A stretch of DNA of 64,000 bases from Lachnospiraceae bacterium (GTDB lineage: Bacteria; Bacillota; Clostridia; Lachnospirales; Lachnospiraceae): contig CABJAW010000005.1 of assembly GCA_902363665.1 (NCBI GenBank), positions 62,001 to 126,000 of the forward strand. Reading direction: 5' to 3'. The notes beneath the pieces are model-generated. The model saw only the letters and a list, made by a program, of their open reading frames with translations. It ran no database searches and was not told the origin of the DNA. Positions 63,947 through 64,000 of this stretch are shown here, in pieces (the first letter of the stretch is position 1; every line of letters begins with the position of its first letter). The position numbers were made by a program, and so were the translations under genes.

Positions 63947-64000
63947 CCGAATCGGGCAACCGTGCAGGGCAGTCATTGACACATGAGGAGTAAACAGGCA
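63945..64000. repeat. Start of a possible further structured element (cut by window end)
   Basis: TTAACCGAATCGGGCAA directly overlaps the addA stop and resembles the TTAACCGAGTCAAGCAA left flank of the elements at 1433 and 55172. The rest lies outside the window. Confidence 0.4.

Overview
The window looks like chromosome of an anaerobic gut Firmicute of the Lachnospiraceae (Clostridia). The grounds are the conserved tig-clpP-clpX-lon-engB cluster, AddAB in place of RecBCD, a T-box in front of valS, a guanine riboswitch in front of a BMP-type nucleoside importer, strong AGGAGG ribosome binding sites and consensus sigma-A promoters. This is inferred from gene content; no database was searched. 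No rRNA, tRNA, phage, insertion sequence or CRISPR array was seen.

Layout: 2-1402 is the end of an FtsX/BceB-type permease. 1881-6846 holds a ketopantoate reductase-like protein, a duplicated PF06541 membrane protein, an acyltransferase and a secreted cell-wall-binding SGNH protein that seems to start at ATT. 7041-9452 holds two small XRE regulators, a 67-residue protein, a CYTH protein and a DJ-1 protein. 9591-16449 is the proteostasis cluster. 16678-26668 has hemolysin III, the riboswitch-controlled nucleoside ABC importer, oligoendopeptidase F and a MATE exporter. 27966-37021 is an AT-richer pentose-saccharide locus: GH51 arabinofuranosidase, solute-binding protein, two permeases, and a YesM/AraC-type two-component system. 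It has no ATPase of its own. 37141-40318 is T-box plus valS. 40374-46041 has an unknown membrane protein, an ABC-2 exporter pair and a GH2 enzyme. 46042-49950 is a very AT-rich accessory island with a ~1000-residue metallophosphoesterase of unknown architecture and a decayed zinc-ribbon gene. 50059-56147 has a LytTR/DUF3021 pair, an sce7726-like protein, a UvrA-like ATPase, a VOC protein and a GNAT acetyltransferase. 56233-63946 is addB-addA.

The most unusual layer lies between and inside the genes. A dispersed palindromic repeat (core AAGCGGATTGCGAATATCCG) occurs at least five times in intergenic DNA. It also appears as coding sequence twice: in the inter-domain linker of the UvrA-like protein, and as the last codons plus stop of a membrane protein. 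Larger multi-hairpin elements, two of them sharing the flank TTAACCGAGTCAAGCAAGT, sit at 1433-1681 and 55172-55292, with a third unrelated-looking one between the valS T-box terminator and its start codon. The large metallophosphoesterase island is the best candidate for an undescribed protein system.
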